NCBI RefSeq assembly: GCF_964204645.1
Contig: NC_134027.1
Coordinates: forward strand, 19,518,485 to 19,582,484
Source: Tubulanus polymorphus
Taxonomy: Eukaryota; Nemertea; Palaeonemertea; Tubulaniformes; Tubulanidae
Direction of reading: 5' to 3'
DNA length: 64,000 bases
This document shows, one piece after another, positions 40,301 through 50,910 of the stretch. Each line of letters begins with the position of its first letter. Position 1 is the first letter of the stretch. Position numbers and translations under genes: made by a program. The notes beneath the pieces are model-generated. The model made no database searches, was not told where the DNA came from, and saw only the letters and a program-made list of their open reading frames with translations.

Positions 40301-40720
40301 CGTGTAATAATGTCTCGTCGTTATAGTAACAACTGTAACAGCTGCGAATTTATAGATTTATTCTATGGCTCTGTACATTGAATGTATATAGGCTCAAATA
40401 GAATCATGTTCTAGTATAAACATCTAGAACAAGCGTGTTGAGACTTGTAAATTATGAGATTTGTGATTCGCTAACGTTCGCCGTATACACAACGCGTTGA
40501 AGTTGAAAAAAAATCAATAATAAAAACATTTAGATCAATGAAATTAATTAACTCTTTACAATTGAAATATAAGCTGGTAACATATGTTTACTAGAGTTAA
40601 TACAACCAACTATATAGCTGAGTATTATCAGGTGTTTATAACGATTCAACGTATTTTTCACTATGTGTTGAGTTCCTTAATTCGATAAATGTCTTTGCTT
40701 TAACCAACTGGACTAAAAAC

Positions 40721-41277
40721 AAATGCGTTCTAGTTTTATTGTGTCTTGCTTTTTGAGATTTATCTATATCGATATTACATGTTGGGCAGTAGTATTTATT
40801 TGCTTCCATTTTAATACTATATTTTTTATTAAAATTGATTTTAGAAGTTCAATGATTTAAATGTTATTCATATATATATGAATATTTTAAGAGTAATAGG
40901 GGTAATGGGCTTTCATATCAAAGGTTTAATGATCGAGTTCATTAATAACATATATTAAAAAACTATAATATATTTTCATAACCGCGTGCATTTCAGTTGA
41001 ATAATAGAATAATTATTATCATTTGAATATATTTGATTATTTGAATTTGTGTATTGTAATTAAATCAATTGGTCGCGGAGCGGAGCGGTAGCGAAGTGGA
41101 GCGACCAATTGATTTAATACAATATGCTTTTTATATTATTGATATCTTAGAATAAATACTTAGTTTTGATATAAAATGCACGCGGTTATGAAAATATATT
41201 ATAGTTTTTTAATATTTTGTTTTTTAATGGGCTCGACCGTTCGACCTTTGGTATGAAAGCCTATTACCCCTATTACT
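40721..41277 (-). repeat. Polinton A right terminal inverted repeat (557 bp)
   Basis: Inverse of 22943-23499. It contains a second PolB start region on the minus strand (ATG at 40809), which runs through the finger for about 29 codons and then leaves the repeat into a decayed frame. The outer 386 bp (40892-41277) is the terminal palindrome, with its loop at 41077-41100. Confidence 0.93.
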
Positions 41278-41283
41278 CCTATA

Positions 41284-42223
41284 CAATAATTTAATCTAAT
41301 ATGTGATTTATCTAAATAATTTTGATATCTTACAATGTTTTCTGGAATCGATCTATTTTTATCATTATGAATTGAATCTTCAAATAATACTTTGAATTGT
41401 TTCTGCGCATCGAATGAAGTGTTATCATTTACAATTATTGGGGATCTTGTTTCAACTTGCGAAACCTAAAATACATATCAAATAAGTTCTAATAGATTGA
41501 TTTATTCTTTGTATTCCAGCTTTAGTAAAACCTTCACTATTTTCTAAAATGAAATTAACCCAACCATTATTGTTTTGTTGTTGTATATTATTATAATATT
41601 TTGGTAATTCATTCCAATTTAGTGTTCTTACATCTGAATTTGTCATTATTTTTCCAAATTCTTTAGTATATAATATTCCTAATCCACCCATTGTTCCAAT
41701 TTTTTGCTCTAAAATCTTTATTTGAATTAATATTAAATTCATTACATATTTTATAAAACTTAGAAAAATTAATATCATTATTCAATTCTTTAAAATATTT
41801 TGAACCTGGTAAAGGACATTCTAATTCATCTAATATTAATTTTATTTGAAAATATGTATGAAATCTAAAGAGTGATAACATCATTGGTAAACTTGGTTTG
41901 TTTAAATGATCATTCCAACTAATTCTACATCCTGTTGTCGCGCAATAAACAGCAAAATTTAATTGGTTCTGCCAATACTTCATATTAGATTTCAATAACC
42001 ATTGTTTTGCCTCATTTAAATTTTTAAAATTAATTGTATACACATGAAATATATTTTCCATCTTTACATGAAAATTATTACTTTCAGTAACATAAATATA
42101 TAAATCAATTAATGAATTTAAAACTTCATTTCTATATGAAATATCTTTATTAAAATCTATTGCTGGAATATAATATTTTATTGATTTATTATATTGGAAA
42201 GCTTTTGGAAAACTATCTACCAT
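41284..42223 (-). pseudogene. 5' part of the 462-type protein gene (Polinton B), split by Polinton A
   Basis: Starts at 42223 in TATAAATGG and matches the A protein from residue 1. A frame break lies near 41705, another near 41470. The segment corresponding to A residues about 180-210 differs. It is cut at 41283 by the Polinton A insertion (target duplication CCTATA at 41278-41283) and resumes at 22936. Confidence 0.88.
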
Positions 42224-42239
42224 TTATATAATAAAAAAA

Positions 42240-42665
42240 TTAATAATTTATTAATTCTTTTAATAATTTATCTTGTTCTTCAACTGTTATATGACCATTT
42301 AAACTTTTTATACAATCTAGTGTATTTTTCAATTTATTAATTTCTTTTATATTAGTTTTAATTTTTTCTTTATTACTTTTTATATTCAATTTTGAACTTA
42401 TACCAGTTAAAACGCTTGAACTTAATCCTAATACGCCAATTGATATAGCTAAAGGTGTTTATGGTGAAAATATTGCTAAAAATGTTATTACAGAACTAAT
42501 TGTAACCGAACCACTTATAATCAAATAATATATAATTTTACTTTTTAAATATTTTTTCTTTTTTATCTTTAAGTCACTTTCAAATTCTAATATTTGTTTT
42601 TCTAAATATATTTTTAATTTAGTTTTATTTATATCATGAGGAATAATATCAATATTATCATCCAT
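42240..42665 (-). pseudogene. Membrane-hairpin protein (Polinton B), one nonsense codon
   Basis: Homologue of 29638-30072. It reads in frame to a TAA at 42459-42461, where A has a Leu codon, and the remaining frame continues to the equivalent stop at 42240. Start context AAATAAATGG. Confidence 0.8.
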
Positions 42666-42684
42666 TTATTTAGCAAAAAAATTA

Positions 42685-43107
42685 CTAATTAGTAAATTTA
42701 TACGCTACAAATATAACAATAACTGTTCCACCTAAAATCCATATTATTTCATATTTCTGTTGTTCTTTACTTGGGGTAAAATAATCTGATATTGTAGGTT
42801 TATGTAGATGTAATTTTTCTTTATTGGTTACCGTGTTATATAAACTCATTGCATCATCAACTGATTGAAAATCTCTATGTGAAATTTTCTGATCATATAA
42901 TTCCTTGTTAATATAATCCATATAGTTTTCCCTTTTTTCTCTATATTCTTCTGCGGCTTTATTGTATTTCTCTAATGCTAAGTTATGTCTTTTTTGTTCT
43001 GTTAATGATCCATTTTTATCAATATGTTTAAATAAATATCCACCACCAGTAAATGCTAAAGCGTTAACAATTGCTGATCCTATAATAGTTATAACTGCAG
43101 AAGCCAT
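42685..43107 (-). CDS. Two-TM Polinton protein (Polinton B), intact
   Basis: 140 residues, the same length as and highly similar to 29196-29618, with both membrane segments and the DFQSVDDAMSLYN block kept. One of the few uninterrupted genes in Polinton B, so either the lesions elsewhere are recent or short length spared it. Confidence 0.78.
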   Translation of the reverse strand: MASAVITIIGSAIVNALAFTGGGYLFKHIDKNGSLTEQKRHNLALEKYNKAAEEYREKRENYMDYINKELYDQKISHRDFQSVDDAMSLYNTVTNKEKLHLHKPTISDYFTPSKEQQKYEIIWILGGTVIVIFVAYKFTN

Positions 43108-43131
43108 TTATTTAGTAAAATAATTATGCAT

Positions 43132-43330
43132 TTATATAGGAGGAATATATTTTTGTTTTTCCAAATAATCAATAGTTAATTTAGATAAAGTAACTGCTAA
43201 TGTTGATTTTAAAATATAATTTATATCAAATCTATCAACATTAACACTTCATTTTAAATACTTTTTTTTAAACCATTGAATAACCAACAGTTCCAACTGA
43301 TAGTAATGCTAATATATGAATATAATGAAA
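43132..43330 (-). pseudogene. Small membrane protein (Polinton B), broken
   Basis: Homologue of 28950-29171. The first codons are fused to a deletion that also removed the 119-residue gene found at 28590-28949 in A. A frame break near 43265 and a lost methionine make it non-functional. The C-terminal KQKYIPPI is still present. Confidence 0.75.
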
Positions 43331-43333
43331 AAA

Positions 43334-44089
43334 TTACTCTCTACATCTTATAACTAATTCATATATCACAGGAAAGTTATTTAAATCAATTAAATAACCA
43401 TTATGATTACTTATTTCTAATTTGAAATTATCGAAATGTGGAATGCAAAGTTTAAAATCACATTCTGTTAAATTATAATTTATTTGAGTTCCAAATTGTT
43501 TAACATTTTTTAATGGTAAAATATTTAATATACTAGAATTACATGTTGTATCTTTAGTTGCGTCAAATGTTTTTGTAGGATCAATTAAATTGCAATAAAT
43601 ATAAAAGTGAGTAGAAGTCATTAAATTTGTCTAAGTTTCGATACTTGAATAATCTCTATCTGGAAGAATTCCAAACAGTTTAGCTAAAGGTTTTCTTACT
43701 AGAAATCTATGTTGTTCATTAGTTAACTTTATTCTTATTTTATTCGAACTATCACTTTTGATAAATTTAATTTCAAATCTAGCAGCTGCGCCCATTTTTA
43801 AACGAGCTCTTTTATTAATTTCTTGCGCTAATGTTTCTAAATTATATAATCCTGGTTTTAGATAAAGATGAAACCATTTATTCAAATTTCTAACGTGAAT
43901 TTTAAAAGCTAAATGATCAAGACTCTTATTCGATATATTATGAAAAGAATTACATAAACTTATATTAACTAATTTTAAATCAACACAATTCTTAAATTCT
44001 CTATCTAATTGAACTAGTAAATTATGTGATTTATAATTTGTAAGTTTTCTAGAATCAACAAATATTCTGTATTCTTTTAATTCTACCAT
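43334..44089 (-). pseudogene. Penton-like minor capsid protein (Polinton B), one nonsense codon
   Basis: Homologue of 27818-28573 over its whole length. 44089-43631 is open; a TAG at 43628-43630 then interrupts, and the same frame continues to 43334 with THFYIYCNLIDPTK and the conserved C-terminus. The segment just before the stop is more divergent from A. Start context TATAAATAATGG is altered from the usual TAAATG. Confidence 0.85.
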
Positions 44090-44157
44090 TATTTATAACA
44101 CAAAAAAATTACTTCGAACCATTAAAAATTAATTTTAATAAAATCTTTCCTAAATAA

Positions 44158-44790
44158 ATGGATGAGAAGATACCATGTGAAATTTGTGGTGAACTTATCA
44201 GAAAAAGTAATATGGCTCGACATATGAAAAAACATGATGAAAATTATAAACCCCCTAAAATAAACTGCCCAAAATGTAATAAATTATTCTCAAGAAATTA
44301 TGTTAAAAAACATTCAGAGAAGTGCAAAATTAATGGCGCAACAGCTAATGTTGATAGTAACGAAAGAAATAGTAATTCTGTTGAAGTTGAACCTGAAATT
44401 ATTTGGAAAAGACCTTTCTTATTCTATGACAAGGATAATATAAAAGATCATTTCTGCGAGCCTTGTCGAATAAAATATAAGAAAACGTTACCAGATAATA
44501 AAGAAACAGTTGAAAAGTTAGAAAAACAATATAATGAATTAACAAGAAAAACATATTATTGTAAATATTGTAAATTGATTATTACAACAAGTAATTCAAA
44601 TCTACATAATAGAAAAATAAAACATAAAGAAAACGTAAGAAAATACCAAGAGCTTAATGAAGATCTATTACCATTAAATTATAAACAAAAATGCCCACAA
44701 TGTAGTTATGCGACCTTAAGGCAAGAAGGTACTGTGTTATTTTGTAATGAATGTGGATGGCAAAAGAATTTATGGGGTGAAATTATATTT
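44158..44790 (+). CDS. Multi-finger Cys/His protein (Polinton B specific)
   Basis: About 210 residues, reading outward from the penton gene on the opposite strand. Two N-terminal fingers (CEICGELIRKSNMARHMKKH; CPKCNKLFSRNYVKKHSEKC), a CEPCRIKYKK motif, a further finger (YYCKYCKLIITTSNSNLH) and a C-terminal Cys4 ribbon (CPQCSYATLRQEG...CNECGW). The frame stays open to 44838, but from about 44775 it is antisense to the intein, so the true end is lost at a rearrangement junction. A has the LPDR-type gene here instead. Probably nucleic-acid binding. Confidence 0.65.
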
Positions 44791-45438
44791 TATAGCAAAA
44801 TCTTTAGGATTATTTACAAGTATTCTATAAACTGCTGATGATTTCATAACATCCATGATTTTAAATGTTTTATTTGGATAAACTTCTTCACAATATTTCT
44901 TTATTCTTTCTAATAATATCAAATCTTGATTGCATAAATACCAACAATATTTATTACCCCAAACATATTTATACACACCTGCTGAACCATCTTCCATAAA
45001 AAATCCTTTGATAAAATATTCTTTTTCTTCTAATGTTTCAGGTTCTATATTATAAATATTATCAATTATTTCATCAAATGACATATGATTCATTCTTTGG
45101 AAAAATCTTTTATGTAATAATTCATCTCCAATTTTTATATCAGTTGGTTTTATTTCATCGCCATTTCGTTTAATTAAACTATGATCTTCTGTAACATCTA
45201 CAAACCCTAATTTAGTTCTAACTCTATAGATTTTCTTATTTGTTTTATGCCTAATAATATTCTTTAATTTTTTCCATCCATTTCTTTTCCAAACATCCAT
45301 TAAACCATTTATTTGTATTAATTCTTTTTCACCATATGAAATATAAAGTTCATTTTGTTTTGGAATTATTTCTGAAATTCTTCTTATCAATATTTTATCA
45401 TTACATTTTAATAATATTGGGGTGTCAGCTGTTACAGA
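44770..45438 (-). other. Truncated intein with LAGLIDADG motif at the PolB active site
   Basis: Read on the minus strand, PolB proceeds to HIEILYFD and then into SVTADTPILLK, a splicing block A. Block B is GFVDVTEDHSLI (about residue 75), followed by PTDIKIGDELLH and a LAGLIDADG-type dodecapeptide (FIKGFFMEDGSAG, about 140). The second endonuclease motif, the C-terminal His-Asn blocks and the PolB C-terminal extein are missing beyond 44770. Polinton A shows the uninterrupted site (YLDTDS at about 26889). In B two residues of the DTD motif are also missing just before the intein. Truncation means it cannot splice now. Confidence 0.92.
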
Positions 45439-48400
45439 ATCAAAATATAATATTTCAATATGCTTTTCGCCAAAAAGTCTTTTTCAAAATCTGTTGTAGA
45501 TATGGTTCTCTGTTGGGTATTAAAATCTATATATTTTTCTAACCACTTCGATTGATTAAATTCAATATATCTATGTACTTTATTTATTTTCATTCCTTGT
45601 TTTAGATAAAATTTTAACATTCTATAATGAACAATATAATTATATTTATTATTTTGAGTAAGTATTAATTTTTCTGTAAAAACATGATCTTTCAATTTTA
45701 TTTTCTTCTGGTATTCACTTAAATAACTATCATCTACAGTTAAATGTTCTGGGCAATAAGGTAAGTTTCTTGTTTTAAACTTTATATTTTCAGGATATTC
45801 AAAATCAACTGCAAAGAAATAACCAATTGGTGCTTCATCTTTTAAACTCGCAATTGCGCTTTCCCAATCAGTTTTATCACCATTTTCAACTTCTGTTAAT
45901 ATAAAATCTTTATATGGTTGAGGTTGCATCATTGCCCAACCATATAAATTATTGGCGTCAATATATAATAATTTATATTCATCATTTGCTTTAAAATACC
46001 TATCTCCCATAACACCACTAATTCCACCTCTAATTGATTTTTCAAATAATAAAACCATATCTGGTTCTTTTAATAAATTTAATTCTACGTTAGTATATTT
46101 CAAACCACATTGCCAGGTTAAACCAGGACTAGAGTAGCAATAACAAGGATCAACATTAAAATGATTCAAATTAACTTCTCAAAATTTTTCAAATATGTCA
46201 GCTAATATCATAACATCTGATTTTAAGTAAAGATCAACTAATTCACCATGATTTTCTATCTTAAAGTGATTCCAAATATTCAATGTTCTATTATATACTT
46301 CATCTTTAACATATTCATGTTTTAATTCATCATAGAAATGTTCTTTTAATAGTTCAGTTATGTTAAAATCATTATGTGATTTATAAAATGAATAAGGAAT
46401 TGCACCTTTATATCTTAATAATTTAAAATCTTGTTCATTTGGATAATAATATCGAGTTATAACAAAATCATTATCAACTAAACTTTTTGATAAATTATCT
46501 AATGAACTTGCTAGAAATCTATAAGAATCTAAAAATCTAATGCAACCAAATTGAAATGAAATATAATTTTCAGATGTTTTAGCTTTATCATATTTTCTTA
46601 CATTTACGCCATTCATAGCAGTATATTCTTCTATTTCTTGATTAATTGCGCCCAATTTTCCCGATAATTGTTTTATAAATAGATGGGTATCATAGCCTGA
46701 TAAATTATGAAATAATATTGGAACGAAATTTACTTTTTTAGCTCGTAAATTACAATCTTCATGAGCAGCTCCACGATATTTTGAATTTAAATGATCATGA
46801 TCACTAACTTTTTTATCAAATGAATAAAAAGGTTTTTCACAATAACAACAATGGGTTGCATAATTAAAATCAATTTCATCTTCTTTTGTCATAACTATTC
46901 TTTTATTTTTGTTTAATAATTCTGCAAAATCACTTTCAAATTCAATAATTTTGTTACAAAAATTATTAACTACATCTTCACCTCTAAAAGAAATATATTG
47001 ACTTTCATATAATTCAGGATGATTTGATTTTATATAAATTCCATAAGCAGCAGCTCTTTGATGAACTTTTTTGATTGTGTTTATAATTGGTGGATCTTGA
47101 ATTATATCTTCATTTAATTCATTTCCTTTATCCATTGATTTTAATAATTGCTTTTTGTTATATATTTCTTTTCTATCTTGATCAGTTAATTCTTTATTCA
47201 ACGATTCAAAATCCCTACAAATTACAAATGGAACAATATTCTTAAATTTATGATTAGTAAATTTCAATTTATAATCTTTTTCTGTTGGCATTATTAATTT
47301 ACGTTTTTTTATGTTTTAATAATGTATTCTCAGTCATAAATTTAGATTAACATTTTCTACATAGATAAATTTTATTATGGTGATCACTTTCTGTTCTAAA
47401 GAATAAATCAATTTGTTTTAACCACATATAATGTTCATTTTCATCTTTTTTGTAATATAACAAATCTATAGCATTTTCATCATCATAATATTCTGTTAAA
47501 TATAAAGCTTCCAATGTATAATCTTTAATATTTTCACCTTTTGTATTTGGTTATTGCATTAATTCGAATACATTTATTTTTAAATTATTATTTTTTTCTA
47601 TTTTGGGCATCATTTTTATAGTTACTGGATATTGATCAATTTTATATAATGTTTCATATTTCCGGTAATTTGTTATTCTAAAACTATGCGTAATATTTTC
47701 TGTTTGGTGTAAGCAACTAATAATTGACCATAGAAAACATGTATTATCTTCATTTTGAATATTTATTACTGCTTTTGTTGTAAATGGTAATTTAATATAA
47801 GATGATGCTTTAATATCCTTTTCTGTTGTAAAGTTTGAATCATTTTTAAACATTTTATTACTTTTTGATGTTTTATTTCTTTTTGTATTATAAACATTTA
47901 AATCTAAATATATAATTTCATTCAATGTTAAGCCAGAACCCTCAAAATATCTTTCTTCAATATGACGTTTAAATTCATTAAATATTTTTTCTAACTTCTC
48001 TTTTATTTGTGTTTTTGAAATTATTTCTTCAGAGTGTGTTTGAATATTATAATCCATTTTTTCTTCTGACTTTATAAAACTTACTTTCCCAGAGATACTA
48101 ATATTCAACATCTGTTATCAAATCTAGTATTTTTTCTATTATTTCATTAAATTTACTATAATCTTCTATTGTTGTTCCTTTAAAATCTAAATATAATAGC
48201 TGCAGGACCAATTTTACTATGTAATGTTTCTAAAATTTCAATTGTATCTTTTATTTCTAGTGAATCAATATAATTTCTAACATTTTCCATGTAAGGTTTA
48301 TTTGAAATGGATTTAGTTTTTGAAGTTGGTTTTTTTAATTTTCAGGTTTATCATCAAAATAATCTTTTCCTAAAACATTATTAATCAAATTTTGATGGTG

Positions 48401-48669
48401 TTTTTGTGATTCGAGATGTCTATTATAATTCCTTTTTACTATAAATTCATTACAAACTTCTCATTTTATTTCATCCACATTCATATCATTTAATCGTTCT
48501 TTTTTTCATTGGAATTTTCTGGAGTTTCAAAATCTATTACATTTTTTATACGATTTGCAGATTTTTCATGTCGTGATTTTTGGGATTTATCGATGTATTT
48601 TTTAAAATATTGGCAATAATATTGATTTTTATTGACATTATTCTTTTCTGTATGTTTTTCATTCTCCAT
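45439..48669 (-). pseudogene. Protein-primed PolB (Polinton B), heavily broken
   Basis: Homologue of 23411-27430. The start at 48669 is in TATAAATGG, with an N-terminal finger. Readable pieces: 48111-47551 (CFLWSIISCLHQ region), 47291-46179 (exonuclease RDFESLNKEL with YGDFES changed to CRDFES, FHNLSGYDTH) and 46169-45484 (DANNLYGWAM). About 95 residues including the YG motif B are deleted at about 45483, joining EKDF directly to FGEKHIE, just before the intein. Numerous frame breaks lie in 48120-48660 and 47290-47550. Confidence 0.9.
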
Positions 48670-48753
48670 TTATAAGGAAAAAAAATATTTGTGGTGATGA
48701 GTGGTGTCTTGACCTCTCGACCTCTGGTATGAAAGCCTACTTTTCCTATTACT
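48661..48753 (-). repeat. Polinton B right terminal inverted repeat
   Basis: Inverse of 8841-8933, ending at the PolB start codon. TCATTA at 48754-48759 is the right target duplication copy. The sequence resumes inside the Harbinger transposase 3' region. Confidence 0.9.
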
Positions 48754-48828
48754 TCATTATACACAACTGAAAAATTACTTTGGATCTTACAGAGACACGT
48801 ACGCATTGATTTTTGAAATCTTTTGAAC

Positions 48829-50159
48829 CTACTCGAATACTTCTAGGATTACTGCAATAGCACGACGTTTTGCAATGGCTGATGGAAGAGGTTCATTTCC
48901 ATGAGTAACATTATCATCATCAATTTGTTCTTCATCACCTTCATTTAAATTATCTTCTACTGAGTCACTACTTAACAAACTGATATTGTGCAAGACAAAA
49001 CAACTTATTATAAAATCTACCAGTCTGTTTGGGTCATGCATATCAATATATTTAAGTCGGCGCAAACGACCTTTCAATAAGGCAAAGCATTTTCGATCCT
49101 CATTCGGGTAGAACTGTGTAGAAAGTTGTAGTTCTTTTCTAATTTTTCTAGTCCACCGGTATCTCGGAATGGTGTTAGTATGACATCACTCAATTCATAG
49201 GCCGAGTCTGCCAATAAATGGCTATTTTCTGGAAAAAGCTTACGTCGCTTCTCAAGATCTTCACAAGCAAGTCCAAGTTTGGAGTTTTTGAGCACTCGGG
49301 AATCATGTGTCGAACCTGGCCATCCAACATAGACATACGTGAAAATCATCCGATGATCACATATGGCGGCAACATTTATCGAATGGTATTTCTTACGGTT
49401 AAGAAACGTCTCTGGGTTCTTTACCGGTGTCTTAATAGGAATGTGTGTACCATCCAGAGCACCAATTACCTTTTAAAATTAAGAAGATAACGTTTTATAA
49501 ACACAATTGGTCAATATGATTATTCTACAAAATCAGAGTGGTATTAGACGATACGACCTACCTTTGGAAATTGTCGCATTTGCTCAAATCCACGAAAAAC
49601 TTGATAAATATTGTCACCAGTCGGCCACTTAATAAATTTCTTCAGCAGCTTGTTGTTCATGACTTGGCTGATGGTGGCTGGAAGAATAGACAATATGTAG
49701 CAAGTCATATTTTAATTTTTTCTGCATTTATCTCTTGATCAATATCAACTCTTAAGGTGTCGGCTACAGTTCTCTGAAAAATAATCAAACAACGAACTCA
49801 CCAATTATCTTAAAGACTGAAGCTTCACAAACTCCAAATACGTCAGCCACTCTTATCAACGGGTCTTGAGTAGCACAATAATAAACATAAATCAACATTA
49901 GTTTTTCGTACGATATACAAGAGTTTCTGTCAGCAGCGAGTATAGGGATGAGATGGTCTTTCAGGACATCAAAGGTCGTTCTGCTAATTCTAAACCGAGC
50001 CTTGAAATCGTCCGGTGTATATCTACTGATAATTGCAGACAGAGAGTTTTGAATTCGAGGTATTTTTTTTTCTTTTAGATTTTTGAGTTCTTCAGTAACC
50101 TTAAATTCGTCAATTACGTCGTCCTCGAATAATTTTCTTTTTCGACAATGGTATACCAT
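48829..50159 (-). pseudogene. PIF/Harbinger transposase (DDE nuclease), three exons, frameshifted
   Basis: Likely exons 50159-49802, 49677-49562 and 49469-48829, each with GT donor and AG acceptor. Exon 1 holds the helical N-terminus (FRISRTTFDVLKDHL; KLMLIYVYYCATQD). Exon 2 reads a FIKWPTGDNIYQVFRGFEQM segment. Exon 3 has VIGALDGTHIPI (first Asp), GWPGSTHDSRVLKNS (second Asp), LLADSAYEL and STRMRIENAL (Glu). A one-base deletion near 49077 breaks the frame directly after the catalytic Glu. An acidic tail follows. It would cut and join element ends together with the Myb-like protein at 6375-7987. Confidence 0.88.
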
Positions 50160-50205
50160 TGTCGAAAAAGAAAATTATTCGAGGACGACGTAATTGACGA
50201 ATTTA
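50102..50205. repeat. Perfect 104 bp palindrome over the transposase start
   Basis: 52 bp arms without spacer, centred at 50153/50154 (GGTA/TACC), perfectly complementary. The left arm is the first 19 codons of the Harbinger transposase and the right arm is their inverted duplicate. The sequence beyond 50205 is unrelated to the coding strand. Confidence 0.95.
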
Positions 50206-50555
50206 GATTTAGAGATACCGGCCTACGCAAGAGCGCGTATCCGGTACACTGAAACATTCATCTATCACAAAAGTACATAAAATGTTACGAGCGATTTCAC
50301 GCCGCACGTTTACTTCCTGGTACGCCATTTTGTTGCAGCAACGCGGCGGCCGTTTATTTAAGCGAATTCGATTATGGATACGCTAACATACGCAGCAGAT
50401 AACGCGCGTTATGACGAGTTGCTTAAATAAAAACGCCTCAAGACTCTTAAGGTAAATTTATTGCAGGCTACACTGATAAATATAAAATTAATATTATGAT
50501 ATAAAATTGATTTTAGAAGGACTAAACTCGTAGATTCATAATAAAAATATGAAAA

Positions 50556-50622
50556 GTACCAGGACTCGAACCAACAATCAAAATTGGGCCGTCAAGTGCT
50601 GCCACCATGTGACACCTGGCAA
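50556..50622 (-). other. tRNA-like (SINE head) sequence
   Basis: On the minus strand a B-box GGTTCGAGTCC (50572-50562) lies about 40 bases after a GTCACATGGTGGC A-box-like element (about 50615-50600), matching the internal Pol III promoter layout of tRNA-derived SINEs. Pairing of acceptor and anticodon arms is not evident, so it is not called as a tRNA gene. It overlaps the inner part of the right X inverted repeat. Confidence 0.45.
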
Positions 50623-50910
50623 ACAGTCTTTGCATCGTCAGCAGTTGCAAAATGTTTTTTGATAATTTTAGGACATTTATAGTGATTTCTAGCCTTTGCA
50701 AAGAGGTTTTATCATATCCAACGTAGCGGTAGGATATCACATATAAAGGATTATGCGTGACGATATATAGTAAGTAAAATATCGCCCATTGAAAACATGA
50801 AGCGAGAGATTTTCATTGCAAATGAACTAGAGCATGGCGGATTTAGGTTCCAATTTCCGGTTCTGACTAGCGCCATCAAACGAGTAATTCAAGAACTTGA
50901 ATTTGTCGAT
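50590..50910 (-). repeat. Right inverted repeat of the outer DNA transposon (X)
   Basis: Inverse of 5881-6200 with moderate divergence; the outermost ATCGACAAATTC is kept. Beyond 50910 the DIRS-like frame continues, showing that X is inserted into it. Confidence 0.7.

Larger units (their letters stand above)
39205..40720. other. Noncoding end region of Polinton A
   Basis: No convincing gene in 1.5 kb. It holds the hairpin array (39340-39660), a decayed block at about 39780-40080 shared with C at 55080-55380, a cluster of TTCTAGAA sites (40209-40300), and at 40640-40720 a degenerate match to the finger-plus-tail frame of C (54560-54640). Base composition around 40180-40340 is less AT-rich than in the rest of the element. 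Confidence 0.6.
22943..41277 (+). mobile_element. Polinton A, complete element (18,335 bp)
   Basis: Complete Polinton/Maverick. AGTAATAGGGGTAA at 22943 and its inverse at 41277 are flanked by CCTATA (22937-22942 and 41278-41283). Terminal inverted repeats are 557 bp. Genes 23411-35432 run on plus and 35591-39204 on minus. It carries PolB, integrase, packaging ATPase, penton and major capsid protein, so it encodes a virus-like life cycle. PolB (one stop, two frame breaks) and MCP (2 bp insertion) are damaged; the rest of the listed genes are open. I recognised no adenain-type maturation protease. Confidence 0.96.
8841..48753 (-). mobile_element. Polinton B, interrupted by a BEL element and Polinton A
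   Basis: Ends AGTAATAGGAAAAG (8841) and its inverse at 48753, flanked by TCATTA at 8835-8840 and 48754-48759: the 6 bp target duplication and AG...CT ends expected of Polintons. Removing Polinton A and the BEL insertion leaves about 15 kb. From the right end its genes read PolB (with intein), a zinc-finger gene on the opposite strand, penton, small membrane proteins, the 462-type protein, the coiled-coil protein, MCP, integrase, ATPase, the 200-type and 114-type proteins, and an LPDR-type gene at the far end. Nearly all are broken. Confidence 0.93.
6200..50454. mobile_element. PIF/Harbinger transposon, split by Polinton B
   Basis: Both outer edges carry GGCGTTTTTATTTA in inverted orientation (about 6203-6216, and the reverse complement at about 50428-50441). 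Between them lie the two genes expected of PIF/Harbinger: a Myb/SANT-like DNA-binding protein (plus strand, left) and a DDE nuclease (minus strand, right), convergently arranged. Polinton B is inserted between them at 8841-48753. Without Polinton B the element is about 4.3 kb. The exact first base and 3 bp target duplication are uncertain. Confidence 0.8.

Noticed and set aside
50556-50622. Functional tRNA gene
   Set aside because: Only A-box and B-box resemblance; acceptor and anticodon stems do not pair convincingly.
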